From Streptomyces sp. NRRL B-1140 (GTDB lineage Bacteria > Actinomycetota > Actinomycetes > Streptomycetales > Streptomycetaceae): DNA of 52,882 nucleotides. The position numbers and the translations under genes are program-made. The stretch is taken from the NCBI RefSeq assembly GCF_001280065.1, contig NZ_LGEA01000116.1:1-52882 (forward strand), written 5' to 3'. How positions within the stretch are numbered: the stretch's first letter is position 1; the number at the start of each line of letters is the position of its first letter. A model generated the notes under the pieces. It searched no databases. It was not told the origin of the DNA and saw nothing but the letters and a program-made list of their open reading frames with translations. Of this stretch, positions 52,378 through 52,882 are shown piece after piece.

Positions 52378-52882
52378 TCAACGGGCGTTGAAGTACTTCG
52401 CCTCCGGGTGGTGGATCACGATGGCGTCCGTGGACTGCTCGGGGTGCAGCTGGAACTCCTCGGACAGCCGGACGCCGATGCGCTCCGGCTCCAGCAGGTC
52501 GGCGATCTTCGCCCGGTCCTCCAGGTTCGGGCAGGCGCCGTAGCCGAGGGAGAAGCGGGCGCCCCGGTACTTCAGCTCGAACATGCCCTGCATCTCGTCC
52601 GGGTCCTCGCCCGCGAAGCCGAGCTCGGAGCGCACGCGTGCGTGCCAGTACTCGGCGAGCGCCTCGGCCAGCTGCACGGAGAGCCCGTGCAGTTCGAGGT
52701 AGTCGCGGTAGGCGTTGGCCTCGAAGAGCCGGGCGGTCTCCTCGCCGATGCGCGAGCCGACGGTGACGACCTGCAGGCCCACCACGTCCGTCTCGCCGGA
52801 CTCCTCGGGGCGGAAGAAGTCGGCCAGGCACAGGCGGCGGCCGCGGCGCTGGCGCGGGAAGGTGAAGCGGGTGCGCTCGTTG
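52378..52882 (-). CDS. metH: Cobalamin-dependent methionine synthase MetH, C-terminal fragment
   Basis: The last 167 residues before the stop form part of the activation domain of MetH: the ADFFRP segment just inside the window edge, then VGLQVVTVGSRIGEETARLFEANAYRDYLELHGLSVQLAEALAEYWHARVRSELGF, and the SAM-binding RGARFSLGYGACPNLEDRAKIADLLEPERIGVRLSEEFQLHPEQSTDAIVIHHPEAKYF. This domain binds SAM and remethylates cob(II)alamin. The gene continues beyond the right edge; the internal ATG-like positions at 52785 are not its start. It reads leftwards; a terminator follows its stop. Confidence 0.95.
   Translation of the reverse strand, partial: NERTRFTFPRQRRGRRLCLADFFRPEESGETDVVGLQVVTVGSRIGEETARLFEANAYRDYLELHGLSVQLAEALAEYWHARVRSELGFAGEDPDEMQGMFELKYRGARFSLGYGACPNLEDRAKIADLLEPERIGVRLSEEFQLHPEQSTDAIVIHHPEAKYFNAR

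Overview
The window is about 53 kb of very GC-rich DNA with GTG/TTG starts, GTGA/ATGA stop-start overlaps, a complete conservon, and a Pup-proteasome locus. It is almost certainly a Streptomyces chromosome core region. From memory, gene order and proteins match S. coelicolor roughly from the glnA4 area (SCO1611-1615) through rarA-E (SCO1626-1630), tatAC, pafA, prcAB, pup and mpa/arc to metH. No rRNA, tRNA, CRISPR, prophage or insertion sequence was recognised.

Left part (1-9.1 kb): a truncated Pro-rich gene runs off the left edge. It is followed by a PLP fold-III racemase/aldolase-like enzyme and a catabolic cluster: SDR dehydrogenase, aldehyde dehydrogenase and a GlnA4-type gamma-glutamyl ligase (leftward operon), a divergent FadR/GntR regulator, an ethanolamine-permease-like transporter and a PuuD-like gamma-glutamyl hydrolase. 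Together these can be read as uptake, gamma-glutamylation, oxidation of alcohol to aldehyde to acid, and release of glutamate. A 22-bp composite motif (15/22 identical) occurs both between the ligase and regulator genes and upstream of the permease.

Middle-left (9.1-16.7 kb): a LysR/TDT-transporter divergent pair; an XRE-cupin regulator with a TroA/BtuF-fold protein; a 5'-3' exonuclease; an iron-box-controlled siderophore-interacting reductase; a GNAT acetyltransferase; and an RluA-type pseudouridine synthase.

16.6-31.2 kb: the rarABCDE conservon, whose P450 lacks the K-helix ExxR motif and carries a Pro/Gln-rich tail; a HelY/Mtr4-like helicase; a lipid-kinase homologue; tatC and tatA; two small genes; the WYL regulators pafC and pafB; an FKBP; and a two-domain FKBP lipoprotein.

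31.4-41.7 kb: the pupylation/proteasome locus. It holds pafA (9 bp behind an MFS gene, which has a divergent LacI regulator), prcA, prcB, an HNH/endonuclease VII gene overlapping both prcB and pup, pup (encoding a C-terminal Glu), dop and mpa. Pup is ligated by PafA, removed by Dop, and delivered by Mpa to the PrcBA core.

41.7-52.9 kb: a ferredoxin, a small secreted protein, trmI, a site-2 protease with a long proline-rich N-terminus, a RecB-like nuclease, a NarL-type response regulator, two paralogous solute-binding lipoproteins without permease genes, a HAD phosphatase, and the C-terminal end of metH. Long perfect hairpins separate many units and mark the transcription boundaries well.
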